From Streptomyces sp. NBC_01716 (lineage in GTDB: Bacteria; Actinomycetota; Actinomycetes; Streptomycetales; Streptomycetaceae): 64,000 nucleotides of DNA. Below the pieces are notes generated by a model that did no database searches, had not been told where the DNA came from, and worked only from the letters and a program-made list of their open reading frames with translations. Of this stretch, positions 16,246 through 24,311 are shown piece by piece. The first letter of the stretch is position 1, and every line of letters begins with the position of its first letter. Location: the NCBI RefSeq assembly GCF_036248275.1, contig NZ_CP109181.1, positions 372,001 to 436,000 of the forward strand, written 5' to 3'. A program made the translations under genes and the position numbers.

Positions 16246-17703
16246 TCACGCCTGGACCGCGGACTTCTCCGGCTCGGAGCTCGCGTGGGTCTTCTCCAGG
16301 CCGCCGGCGGCGGCTCGCACGGCCGGGATGGCGGCCGCGATAGCGGCGGAGACGAGAGCGACGCCGCAGCCGATGATCAGGCCCGTGCGGAAGCCGCTCT
16401 CCGAGGTGATGCTGAACCCGCCGGCCTCGGTCGTCATCTGCGAAAGGACCACCCCGATCACCGCCGCGCCGACGGACGTTCCCAGGGAGCGCATGAGGGC
16501 GTTGAAGCTGTTCGCCGCGGCGGTCTCGGAGAGCGGGACCGAACCCATGATGAGCGCCGGCATCGAGCCGTAGGCGAGACCCACGCCGCTGTTGATGACC
16601 ATGATGGCCAGCATGATTCCCCATGCCGACCCCATCAGCGCGAGCGACAGTCCGTAGCCCGCCGCGATGACCAGGACCCCGCCGACGAGCGTGACTTTGG
16701 GGCCGTAGGCGTTGGTCAGTTTGCCGCCGAGCGGGGAGACGATCATCATCATCACGCCGCCGGGGGCCATCCAGAGACCGGCCGCGAGCATCGACTGTCC
16801 CAGGCCGTAGCCGGTGGCCTCCGGGTACTGGAGCAGCTGCGGAATCACCAGCATGCTGGCGTACATCGCGAAACCGACGAAGATCGACGCGATGTTGGTG
16901 AGAAGGACCCGGGGACGGGCCGTGGTGCGCAGGTCGACCAGCGGGTCGGTGGTACGGAGTTCCCAGGCGCCCCAGCCGACCAGGAGTACGACGGCCGCGA
17001 CGAGCAGACCGAGCGTGGTGCCCGAACTCCAGCCCCAGTCGGCGCCCTTGGAGATCGCGAGCAGCAGACTGACCAGTCCGGCGCCGAGAGTGACCGCACC
17101 GATCGCGTCGAACCGCTGCCCCTTGGCGCCGGCCGGCACGTTCGGGACCAGGAACCAGATCAGCAGCGCGATGATCGTGGCGAGCACGGCGGAGCCCCAG
17201 AAGAGAACGCGCCAGTTCGCGTACTGGGCGACCGCCGCGGCGATCGGCAGGCCGAGGCCGCCGCCGATTCCCATGGAGGCGCTCACCAGGGCGATGGACG
17301 AGCTGAGCTTCTCCGTGGGAACGACGTCACGCAGCAGGGCGATGCCCAGCGGCACCATGCCCATTCCCATGCCCTGGAGGCCGCGTCCGATGATCATCGG
17401 GAGTACGGAGGACGAGAGGGCACACACCACGGAACCCGCGATCAGCGGGACCGAGCAGACGAGAAGCATGCGGCGCTTCCCGAGCAGGTCGCCCAGGCGG
17501 CCGACGACCGGCACGCAGACGGCGGCCACCAGGAGCGTCGTCGTGATCACCCAAGTGGCGTTCGAGGCCGAGGTGTTGAGGATCTTGGGCAGATCGGCGA
17601 GCAGCGGGGTGACCAGTGTCTGCATGATCGCGGCCGTGGTGCCGGCGAGCGCCAGCGTCGCGACCACACCGCCCGAGCGGGATGTGGGCTGGGGGGCGTC
17701 CAT
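16246..17703 (-). CDS. MFS efflux transporter, DHA2 (14-TMS) type
   Basis: Drug/proton antiporter-type permease of 485 residues with about 14 membrane helices. Motif A appears as GRLGDLLGKRRMLL after helix 2. Motif B is seen in GRGLQGMGMGMVPLG. A motif C-like GIGGGLGLPIAAAVA lies in helix 5. The DHA2 family exports cationic or lipophilic drugs and secondary metabolites. It is divergent from a MarR regulator at 17873, with AT-rich repeats between, a typical regulator-pump pair, so expression is likely induced by its own substrate. The substrate is not predictable from sequence. Confidence 0.93.
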   Translation of the reverse strand: MDAPQPTSRSGGVVATLALAGTTAAIMQTLVTPLLADLPKILNTSASNATWVITTTLLVAAVCVPVVGRLGDLLGKRRMLLVCSVPLIAGSVVCALSSSVLPMIIGRGLQGMGMGMVPLGIALLRDVVPTEKLSSSIALVSASMGIGGGLGLPIAAAVAQYANWRVLFWGSAVLATIIALLIWFLVPNVPAGAKGQRFDAIGAVTLGAGLVSLLLAISKGADWGWSSGTTLGLLVAAVVLLVGWGAWELRTTDPLVDLRTTARPRVLLTNIASIFVGFAMYASMLVIPQLLQYPEATGYGLGQSMLAAGLWMAPGGVMMMIVSPLGGKLTNAYGPKVTLVGGVLVIAAGYGLSLALMGSAWGIMLAIMVINSGVGLAYGSMPALIMGSVPLSETAAANSFNALMRSLGTSVGAAVIGVVLSQMTTEAGGFSITSESGFRTGLIIGCGVALVSAAIAAAIPAVRAAAGGLEKTHASSEPEKSAVQA

Positions 17704-17740
17704 GAAAGAGGGCTCCTAGGGCTGTCTCATCCGAAACCAA

Positions 17741-17767
17741 CATGTGCATCATACATATCATGTGTAT
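17741..17767. promoter_or_regulatory. MarR operator candidate
   Basis: CATGTGCAT (17741-17749) and CATGTGTAT (17759-17767) form a direct repeat. ATACA-N7-TGTAT (17751-17767) is an overlapping inverted repeat. The site is in an AT-rich island about 40 bases upstream of the MFS start and 105 bases before marR. Confidence 0.5.
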
Positions 17768-17872
17768 CGAGCACTTTACGTGCACGCTGCACAAACATGA
17801 GAAGATGATGTCCGTGCCGTGCCTGCGTGATGGGACAATGGCGCGGCGAGAGAGGCAGGAGGCGACACAGGC

Positions 17873-18328
17873 ATGGTCGGGGCCACGCACGAGGTCGAGT
17901 ACGAGCAGATGCTGCTCAGCCGCCACACGTTTCTGCACCAGAAGGGCGGGCGCCGCAAGGACGGCGTACTGGAGCGCAGCGCGTACATCCTGCTCAGCCG
18001 CATTCGTCTGCAGGGACCGATGTCGATCGGCGAGCTCAGCGACGCCTTCGGACTCGACGCCTCCACCCTGAACCGGCAGACGGCGGCGGCGATGCGCGCG
18101 GGATTCGTGAAGCGCATCCCGGACCCCGACGGTGGCATGGCGCGCAAATTCCGCATCACGGACGACGGCGTACGTGTCCTCGACGAGGAGCGGGAAGGCA
18201 TCGTGCAGAGTCTGAACCGGGTCATGGCAGAGTGGCCGGAAGAGGACATCGCCGCGTTCGCCGCGTATCTCAAGCGCTTCAACACCGACATCGAACGGCT
18301 CGGCGGAAGGCCCTGGCCACGCGTCTGA
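17873..18328 (+). CDS. MarR-family transcriptional regulator
   Basis: Winged-helix regulator of 151 residues. The DNA-binding part has SRIRLQGPMSIGELSDAFGLDASTLNRQTAAAM (helices 3-4, recognition helix near residues 65-78). It is followed by a beta-wing with RIPDPDGGMARKFRITDDG, the standard MarR D-x-R-like wing. N- and C-terminal helices form the dimer interface. Transcribed divergently from the DHA2 pump, it most likely represses the pump and itself until a ligand binds. Confidence 0.9.
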   Translation: MVGATHEVEYEQMLLSRHTFLHQKGGRRKDGVLERSAYILLSRIRLQGPMSIGELSDAFGLDASTLNRQTAAAMRAGFVKRIPDPDGGMARKFRITDDGVRVLDEEREGIVQSLNRVMAEWPEEDIAAFAAYLKRFNTDIERLGGRPWPRV

Positions 18329-18558
18329 GCGGTGGCCGCCCGGAGGGTTCATCCATCTGGAGTAGCCGCGCGAGGGGATGCCTGCACCGGCTCCCGGGCA
18401 GGCCGGCGGTGCGGGGCGCGGCTCGGCCCGACGGGTCTCGTGGAATCAGCCCAGCCCGTTGAGGTGCGCGCCGCGGCTCATCGTTGCCAGTCTGGAACCG
18501 AGTACATCGCGCACCCGACCGAGCCGAGCCTTCCGGCCGCGCCGACAAGGAGACCCCC

Positions 18559-18936
18559 ATGGCCAACTGGACCAAGGACGAGCTGGACAAGATCGAGCAC
18601 GCCGACGAACTGCTTGTCGCCCCCTTCGAGAGCGACAACACACCGCGCCCGCCGACGACCATCTGGGTGGTCCGCGAGGGTGACGACCTGCATGTACGCG
18701 CCTTCCGCGGGCGCGGCGGAAACTGGTTCCGCGCCGCCACCGCCGGGCACGCCGGCCACATCAGCTCCGGCGGCGTGGACAAGGACGTCACCTTCGTGGA
18801 GGAGGACGACCCGGCACTCAACGACCGGATCGACCGGGCCTACCGCAGCAAGTACGGCGGCTACAGCGACAGTTATGTCGACCCCATGGTGGCCGATGGC
18901 GCCCGCGCCGCGACCCTCAAGCTCGTCCCTCGCTGA
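18559..18936 (+). CDS. DUF2255 family protein
   Basis: Small protein of 125 residues. It begins MANWTKDELDKIEHADELLV, continues with PTTIWVVREGDDLHVRAFRG and WFRAATAGHAGHI, and ends YRSKYGGYSDSYVDPMV, a recognisable DUF2255 pattern that resembles a small split-barrel or nitroreductase-like fold. AAGGAGA lies upstream of the ATG at a good distance. It is probably co-transcribed with the SDR gene 52 bases downstream. The function is unknown, but these proteins often sit beside oxidoreductases, so a redox or F420/flavin-related role is possible. Confidence 0.88.
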   Translation: MANWTKDELDKIEHADELLVAPFESDNTPRPPTTIWVVREGDDLHVRAFRGRGGNWFRAATAGHAGHISSGGVDKDVTFVEEDDPALNDRIDRAYRSKYGGYSDSYVDPMVADGARAATLKLVPR

Positions 18937-18988
18937 ACCCGCGGCGTCATCGGGTGCGGCCCTCCGCCTCTCACGACAAGGACCCCCT

Positions 18989-19654
18989 ATGACCACCATC
19001 GCCATCGTCGGAGCAGGCAGCGGTCTGGGCGGCGCCGTGGCGCGCCGCTTCGGGCGTGAAGGCTTCGACGTCGCCCTCCTCTCCCGCACCAAGGAGCACG
19101 TCGACGCCCTCGCCACCGAACTCGGCGGTGAAGGCGTGAACGCGCGCGGGTTCGCCGCCGACGTACACGATCCGGCCGCTCTCTCCGCCGCCCTGGACGC
19201 GGCGGCCACCGACCTCGGCACGGTCGAGGTCCTGCAGTACAGCCCGATCCCCCACCGGGACTACATGAAGCCGGTCCTGGAGACCGCTCCGGCCGACATC
19301 GAGGCACCGGTGGCGTTCTCCGTCATCGGTCCGATGACGGCCGTCCGCCAGATCCTGCCCGGGATGCGCACGCTCGGCCGTGGCACGCTGCTGTTCATCA
19401 ACGGCGGCACCGCCGTCCAGCCGCACCCCGACCGCGCGGGCACCTCCATCGCTTTCGCCGGTGAGAGCGCGTACGCGCAGATGCTCCACGACGCCCTCGC
19501 GAACGAGAACATCCACGCGACGCAGCTCGTCATCCCCGGCTCGATCACCCCTGGGCATCCCCGCAAGGACCCGGCGGTGCTGGCCGACACGCTGTGGGAC
19601 ATGCATCAGACCCGCGGGGAGTTCCGGCGCTACGCCGAGCCCCTGGAGACCTGA
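18989..19654 (+). CDS. SDR-family oxidoreductase, atypical
   Basis: Rossmann-fold protein of 221 residues. The glycine motif VGAGSGLGGAVARRFG starts at residue 7 and is followed by an SRT Arg at the end of beta-2, suggesting NADP(H). The NNAG motif of classical SDRs is replaced by LQYSPIP. The catalytic Tyr-x3-Lys is not clear: AYAQMLHDAL lies at the expected place, with no Lys four residues after the Tyr. It may therefore be a divergent or non-classical member. AAGGA is six bases upstream of the start. It follows the DUF2255 gene in the same direction. Confidence 0.82.
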   Translation: MTTIAIVGAGSGLGGAVARRFGREGFDVALLSRTKEHVDALATELGGEGVNARGFAADVHDPAALSAALDAAATDLGTVEVLQYSPIPHRDYMKPVLETAPADIEAPVAFSVIGPMTAVRQILPGMRTLGRGTLLFINGGTAVQPHPDRAGTSIAFAGESAYAQMLHDALANENIHATQLVIPGSITPGHPRKDPAVLADTLWDMHQTRGEFRRYAEPLET

Positions 19655-19658
19655 CCTG

Positions 19659-19676
19659 ACCGGCGCTGACGCCGGT
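19659..19676. terminator. short hairpin terminator
   Basis: ACCGGCG (19659-19665) pairs with CGCCGGT (19670-19676) around a CTGA loop, directly after the SDR stop and between convergent genes. Confidence 0.55.
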
Positions 19677-19711
19677 GGGGGTAGCGGGCGCCGGCGGGCG
19701 GCGGCCCCGGA

Positions 19712-20392
19712 TCAGCCGGTCACCACCCCCAGGCCCTGCTTGACCTGGCGCGTCACCTCGTCGGCGAGGATCTCCGGCGTGCCCTTCTCCAGCCCCTCCA
19801 GGGCCTGGGCGGCGACGGCCGCAGGGTCGATCTTCTGGGCGGGGTCGATGTCCGCGGCCATGTCGGTGTCCATGTAGCCCACGTGCAGGGCGGACACCTG
19901 AATGCCGCGCGGCTCCAGCTCCTCCCGGACCGAGTTCGTGAGGGCCCAGGCCGCCGCCTTGCCCGCGCTGTACGCGCCGACTCCCGCCGGGTGGAACCAG
20001 GACAGCACCGAGAGGACGTTCAGGATCGAGCCGCCACCGTTGCCCTCGATGACCGGCGCGAAGGCACGGGTCACCTGAAGCGTGCCGAAGAAGTGGGTGT
20101 CCATCTCCAGGCGGACCCGGCCGAGTTCGCCCGCCACGAGGGGCGTGTGGGTGGAGATGCCCGCGTTGTTGACCAACACCGTGGCGTCGGGTGCGGCGGC
20201 AGCGGCGGCGCGGACGGACTCGGGATCGGTGATGTCCAGACGCAGCGGTACGGCGCCGGGCAGATCGACCGTCTCGGGACGGCGGGCTCCGGCGTACACC
20301 TTGGCACCACGCTCCAGGAGCTGCTCGGCGATCCGGCGGCCCAGCCCTCGGTTGGCGCCGGTGACGACCACTACGGCGTTGTTCAGATCCAT
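19712..20392 (-). CDS. SDR-family oxidoreductase
   Basis: Classical short-chain dehydrogenase of 226 residues. VVVTGANRGLGRRIAE lies at residue 8, NNAG near residue 80, the catalytic Ser in LSVLSWF and YSAGK near residue 145, then HVGYMDTDM for the cofactor loop. ARRP after beta-2 favours NADP(H). ATG at 20392 is taken because the sequence homologous to other SDRs begins there. It is divergent from the TetR gene at 20531, with a perfect inverted repeat overlapping the promoter region, so it is probably under that repressor. Confidence 0.93.
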   Translation of the reverse strand: MDLNNAVVVVTGANRGLGRRIAEQLLERGAKVYAGARRPETVDLPGAVPLRLDITDPESVRAAAAAAPDATVLVNNAGISTHTPLVAGELGRVRLEMDTHFFGTLQVTRAFAPVIEGNGGGSILNVLSVLSWFHPAGVGAYSAGKAAAWALTNSVREELEPRGIQVSALHVGYMDTDMAADIDPAQKIDPAAVAAQALEGLEKGTPEILADEVTRQVKQGLGVVTG

Positions 20393-20447
20393 GGTCCTGC
20401 CCCTTCGTCGACGGCGTACGGCCTCTTCCGGCCGTACGCCAGCCAAA

Positions 20448-20469
20448 TTAGATTACATGCATAATCTAA
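20448..20469. promoter_or_regulatory. TetR operator candidate
   Basis: TTAGATTA (20448-20455) and TAATCTAA (20462-20469) are perfect inverted repeats with a 6-base spacer, in an AT-rich island between the divergent SDR and tetR genes. Confidence 0.72.
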
Positions 20470-20530
20470 AAGCGGAAGGCGTGGAGGCGTACGATAGATG
20501 TCGTCGAACATTTATTCCGGGAGGTGGCAC

Positions 20531-21091
20531 ATGGGCCGCGTATCGAAGGAACAGGCGCAGGAGAACCGCCGTCGGATCGTCGACACCGCCTCCCGCCTCT
20601 TCCGTGAACAGGGCACCGACGGAGTCAGCGTCGCCGATCTGATGAAGGCGGCCGGGCTCACCCACGGAGGCTTCTACAAGCACTTCGACTCCAAGGAAGC
20701 CCTCGTGGACGAGGCCACCGCCGTCGCGTTCGACAGCTTCGAGGAGGAGCGCGCCGCCACGCCCGGGGCCGACGACGGCGAGGAGGCCGCGAACCGCGCG
20801 TTCGTCGACGCCTATCTCTCCCCCGCCCACCGGGACGACATGGCCGGCGGCTGCCCCACGGCGGGCCTGGCCGTCGACATGGCGCGCGGCGCCGCCGGCA
20901 GCGCGGCCCGGTACACCTACGCCGAAGGGGTACGCGCCTTCGCGCGGCGGATGGCCACCGACGAGGAGGGGGACGACGGCCTCGCCCGCCTCAGCACGAT
21001 GGTCGGGGCGCTGATCCTGGCCCGCGCGGTGCGCGACGACCCGCTGTCGGACGAACTCCTCGCGGCGGCACGGGCCGAGGTCGAGCGATAA
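20531..21091 (+). CDS. TetR-family transcriptional regulator
   Basis: Repressor of 186 residues. The helix-turn-helix is at about 8-52 (ENRRRIVDTASRLFREQGTD, then DLMKAAGLTHGGFYKHFDSK). The C-terminal domain carries GCPTAGLAVDMARG near residue 110, a motif of the TetR subfamily that often controls short-chain dehydrogenases and electrophile responses. ATG at 20531 has GGGAGG upstream at a good distance. It is divergent from the SDR at 19712 and is predicted to control it through the inverted repeat at 20448. Confidence 0.92.
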   Translation: MGRVSKEQAQENRRRIVDTASRLFREQGTDGVSVADLMKAAGLTHGGFYKHFDSKEALVDEATAVAFDSFEEERAATPGADDGEEAANRAFVDAYLSPAHRDDMAGGCPTAGLAVDMARGAAGSAARYTYAEGVRAFARRMATDEEGDDGLARLSTMVGALILARAVRDDPLSDELLAAARAEVER

Positions 21092-21143
21092 CCGCTCCTG
21101 CCGCCACTTCCCCGATCGCGAGCGGCCGGGGCCGGACCGGTCC

Positions 21144-23285
21144 TCAGGTGCGCGGGCCCAGCAGCCGGATCGCGTCGGCCACCACGGTGCCGTCGGCGTC
21201 GTTGGTCAGCTCCACCGACGTGCCGAGACCGGCCCGCAGCCGGAACTTGCCCAGCGAGACCCACGAGCCGCCGCGCGGATCGGCGGCTCCCGCCACCCGC
21301 TGGTCGACCCGGACGCTGGTGGTTCCCTCCGCGCGGACGACGGAGTACGGGGCGTTGCCCGCGCGGCTCGCACCCGGCGGGAACGACGTCTGGATCTCGT
21401 ACACCCCGTCCCGCGGCACGGCCGGACGCCAGCGCACCATGCGCTCACCCGAACCGGCGGGCGCGGTGCGGTAGTTGCCCGCCCAGAAGCCGGGGTCGGC
21501 CGTCGCCGTCGGCCAGCTGCCGGTGACGACCGCGAAGCCCAGCCTGTCGTTGTCCACGACCACCTCCGCGCGTACGTCGGCGGAGCCCGGCGCCTCGACC
21601 AGGCTGAGCGAGTCGAGGCCGAGCACGGTCCCGCCGCCCCTGCCGGCGCCGGTCACCTCGCAGCGCACGGTGTGCCGCCCGGCGCGCAGCCGGGCGGTGC
21701 CGATGCGGGCCAGGTCGAAGCCGTCCGCCGACTGCGCCGTGGTGTCGATCACGTATGCGGGCAGCTTGGTGCCCCGCACGGTGACGGTGGCCAGTGCGCC
21801 GTCCGCCGAGCGGTAGTGGCGCAGGACCAGTTCGTACTCCCCGGTGCGCGGTACCCGGAAGGTGAACTCGGCCGCGCCGCCCACCTGTTCGGGGGTGAGG
21901 ACCAGTCGCTCGCCGCTGCGCGCCAGCGGATCGGCGACGGCTTTCACGGTGCCGCCGGTGACCTCGCGGTCCGTGTCCGCCAGCACGATGGCCGTCTCCC
22001 GGTGGCGGGGGCCACGGCGCAGGCTGTCGCGGCCACGGGTCAGCCAGTCGAGCGAGAAGCGGCAGACGTTGACCCGGCGCGGGGCGCTCGCCAGGTCGCC
22101 GTCGCAGCCGTAGAGGAGCACGATGGTGCCGTCGGAGAGCCGGGCGAGATCCGAGTAGAAGGAACGGTTCTCGTTGATGACCCGCCGGTACCGGTACGAG
22201 ATGCCCTCGTCGTAACTGACCGACACGGTCATGTTGTATCTGACGGGCGAGTCGGGGCGGCTGAACAGCACCCGGTCGGTGTCGCGGCTGCCGGGACCGC
22301 CGCTGTAGCGCAGCAGGCCGGCGTCCACCGCGTTGAACGAGCCGGTGCCGCCGTCGAACGCCGGCTGGGACCAGGTCGTACCGTCGTCCGAGCTGACGGA
22401 GACGATGCGCTGTCCTTCACCGCCCGCCGCCGCCCGGCCGTTCACGAGCACGGTGCCGTCGGAGCGCTGCACCATCCGCGCCTCGTTTATGGGGTACTTG
22501 ACCTGCACGGGTACCTCGCCGGTCGCCCGCCAGGTGGCGCCGTGGTCGTCGCTGCAGATCGGCGCGACGCCGTAGTAACGCTCGGCCACGGTGTTGCCGA
22601 CGATCACTCTGCGGTGGGAGCAGTTGAGCAGCAGGCGGCCGGACTTCAGCTGGAGTCCGTGGCCGGGACCGGGGCCGTGCAGAGCCCAGTTGTAGGGAAA
22701 TCCGTCGAACAGCCCCGCCAGATTGCGCACTTCGCCCCAGGTCCTTCCGCTGTCCCGGCTGGAGATCACATAGAGGTCGCCGGAGTCGCCCGAGCAGGAG
22801 GTGTTCTCCGGCAGCCGGAGCGAGAGCATGTAGAAGAGGAAGACCTCCCGCGTCTCGCGGTCCACGACCAGCGCCGGGTTGCCCCAGGAATCGCCGTCGG
22901 CGGAGGTGACCAGTGCGCGGCTCGCCTCCCAGGTCCTGCCGCCGTCGGTGCTGCGGCGCAGCAGCAGATCGCGGGGCCCTGCGTCGCACACTTCGTGGCG
23001 GCCCTCGGTCACGGCGAGGATCGTGTCGTCGGGAAGGACGGCGAGCGCGTGGACGTGGTAGTTCACGAGCGGGCCATCGACGGAGTCCCAGAGAGTCTGC
23101 TCATGGAAGAAGGAGCCGTGCCGGTCGGGCGCGGCCGGCAGACCGGGCGCGGAGGACCGGCCGGCGGCGTGTGCCGTCGAACCGAGGGCCGCGGGGCCGA
23201 ACGCGGCGGTCGCCGAGACGCCGGCGACACCCAGGGCGAAGGATCTGCGGTTCATGGCGGTGCGCTTGGGTCCGGTGTCGGACAT
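21144..23285 (-). CDS. Tat-exported BNR-repeat (sialidase-like) protein
   Basis: Secreted protein of 713 residues. The N-terminus has a twin-arginine signal (NRRSFALGVAGVSATAAFG) ending near AHA-A. The catalytic-like six-bladed propeller has Asp boxes STDGGRTW (112-119), SRDSGRTW, SDDHGATW and SSDDGTTW. The last 130 or so residues look like a golvesin C-terminal-like domain, preceded by a carbohydrate-binding-like beta domain. The usual sialidase YRIP motif reads YHVH at 76-79, so the first Arg of the substrate-binding triad is missing; activity on sialic acid is doubtful. It is the last gene of the leftward cluster, and the next gene up encodes a NanA-fold lyase. Confidence 0.85.
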   Translation of the reverse strand: MSDTGPKRTAMNRRSFALGVAGVSATAAFGPAALGSTAHAAGRSSAPGLPAAPDRHGSFFHEQTLWDSVDGPLVNYHVHALAVLPDDTILAVTEGRHEVCDAGPRDLLLRRSTDGGRTWEASRALVTSADGDSWGNPALVVDRETREVFLFYMLSLRLPENTSCSGDSGDLYVISSRDSGRTWGEVRNLAGLFDGFPYNWALHGPGPGHGLQLKSGRLLLNCSHRRVIVGNTVAERYYGVAPICSDDHGATWRATGEVPVQVKYPINEARMVQRSDGTVLVNGRAAAGGEGQRIVSVSSDDGTTWSQPAFDGGTGSFNAVDAGLLRYSGGPGSRDTDRVLFSRPDSPVRYNMTVSVSYDEGISYRYRRVINENRSFYSDLARLSDGTIVLLYGCDGDLASAPRRVNVCRFSLDWLTRGRDSLRRGPRHRETAIVLADTDREVTGGTVKAVADPLARSGERLVLTPEQVGGAAEFTFRVPRTGEYELVLRHYRSADGALATVTVRGTKLPAYVIDTTAQSADGFDLARIGTARLRAGRHTVRCEVTGAGRGGGTVLGLDSLSLVEAPGSADVRAEVVVDNDRLGFAVVTGSWPTATADPGFWAGNYRTAPAGSGERMVRWRPAVPRDGVYEIQTSFPPGASRAGNAPYSVVRAEGTTSVRVDQRVAGAADPRGGSWVSLGKFRLRAGLGTSVELTNDADGTVVADAIRLLGPRT

Positions 23286-23360
23286 GGTGAGCCACCCCTT
23301 TCGGGCGGTACGGAGGAGAGGAGCCGGCACGGACCGGATCGGGCGCGCGCCTTCGCGGGA

Positions 23361-24311
23361 TCAGACGCGTATGAGATGCGCGTCGAGAGGAGCGAGCAGG
23401 TCGAGCAGCGTGCGGCGTTCGTCGTCGGAGCAGGGTGTGAAGGGCGCCGCGACATGCGGCGGGCAGAGCCCTCGTCCGGCCAGGACCGCCTTCACCGCCG
23501 GCACACCGGGTCGTACGGTGTGCAACGCCAGCACCTCGTCGATCACCTGCTGTGCGCGCCACGCGTCGCCGTCCCGTCCCTCGCGGTGGGCCCGGAACAG
23601 CTCGACGGCCGCCCCGGGCGCCAGGTTCGCCACTCCGGGGACGACACCGTCGGCCCCGAGCCGCAGCGCGTCGAGCGCCTGCCCCTCCGCGCCCTGGCTG
23701 ACCCCGAAGTCGTCGCGTCTGCGGGCCGCGGCGAGGGCGTGGCCGAAGAGCGCGAGATCGCCCGAGCTGTCCTTGATGCCCACGAGGTGGGCGAGCTCGG
23801 TCACTTCGTCCAGCAGGGCGGGGGTCAGCGGATTGCTGTAGCGGGGGGCGTTGTAGGCGACGACGGGCACGCCGAGACCGGCCATGGCCGCGTAGTGGGT
23901 GACGATCTCGTCGTGCCTGTGGTGGAAGTAGACCGGCGGGCTGAGCACCAGCGCGTCCGGGGCAGCGGGCAGGACGGCCTCCGCCCGCGCCAGCGCCTCG
24001 GCGGTGCCGGGAGCCGTGACATTCACCAACACCGGCCCGCCGCCGGTCAGTTCACGCCAGCGTTTGGCCACCCCTGCGGCGAAGTCCCCCAGTTGGGCTG
24101 TGGGCAGCAGAGGGCCCTCACCGTTGCTGCCGAACAGCATGAGGCTCCGGGCGCCCGCCGCCGCCAGCGCGCCGAGCAGGGCGTCCGCCGCCGGGGCCGA
24201 CGGGCGCCCCGGCCGGTCCATCGGTGTGACCAGCGGGACCATGACCCCGGCGAGCAAGGCGCGGCCGTCGGCCGGTCTCTTCCCGTCGGCCCCTCTGCCC
24301 TGACCGGCCAT
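23361..24311 (-). CDS. dihydrodipicolinate synthase/N-acetylneuraminate lyase family protein
   Basis: TIM-barrel class I aldolase of 316 residues. The Schiff-base Lys is in GIKDSSGD, the catalytic Tyr in VVAYNAPRY, and the carboxylate-binding loop reads GSNGEG where DapA has GTTGEG. The family contains lysine-pathway DapA, sialic acid lyase, and KDG/KDPG or other 2-keto acid aldolases. Clustering with a BNR-repeat enzyme, a glycosidase and an importer argues for a catabolic sugar-acid aldolase rather than DapA. ATG overlaps the stop of the FAD oxidoreductase (TGATG), so translation is coupled. Confidence 0.85.
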   Translation of the reverse strand: MAGQGRGADGKRPADGRALLAGVMVPLVTPMDRPGRPSAPAADALLGALAAAGARSLMLFGSNGEGPLLPTAQLGDFAAGVAKRWRELTGGGPVLVNVTAPGTAEALARAEAVLPAAPDALVLSPPVYFHHRHDEIVTHYAAMAGLGVPVVAYNAPRYSNPLTPALLDEVTELAHLVGIKDSSGDLALFGHALAAARRRDDFGVSQGAEGQALDALRLGADGVVPGVANLAPGAAVELFRAHREGRDGDAWRAQQVIDEVLALHTVRPGVPAVKAVLAGRGLCPPHVAAPFTPCSDDERRTLLDLLAPLDAHLIRV

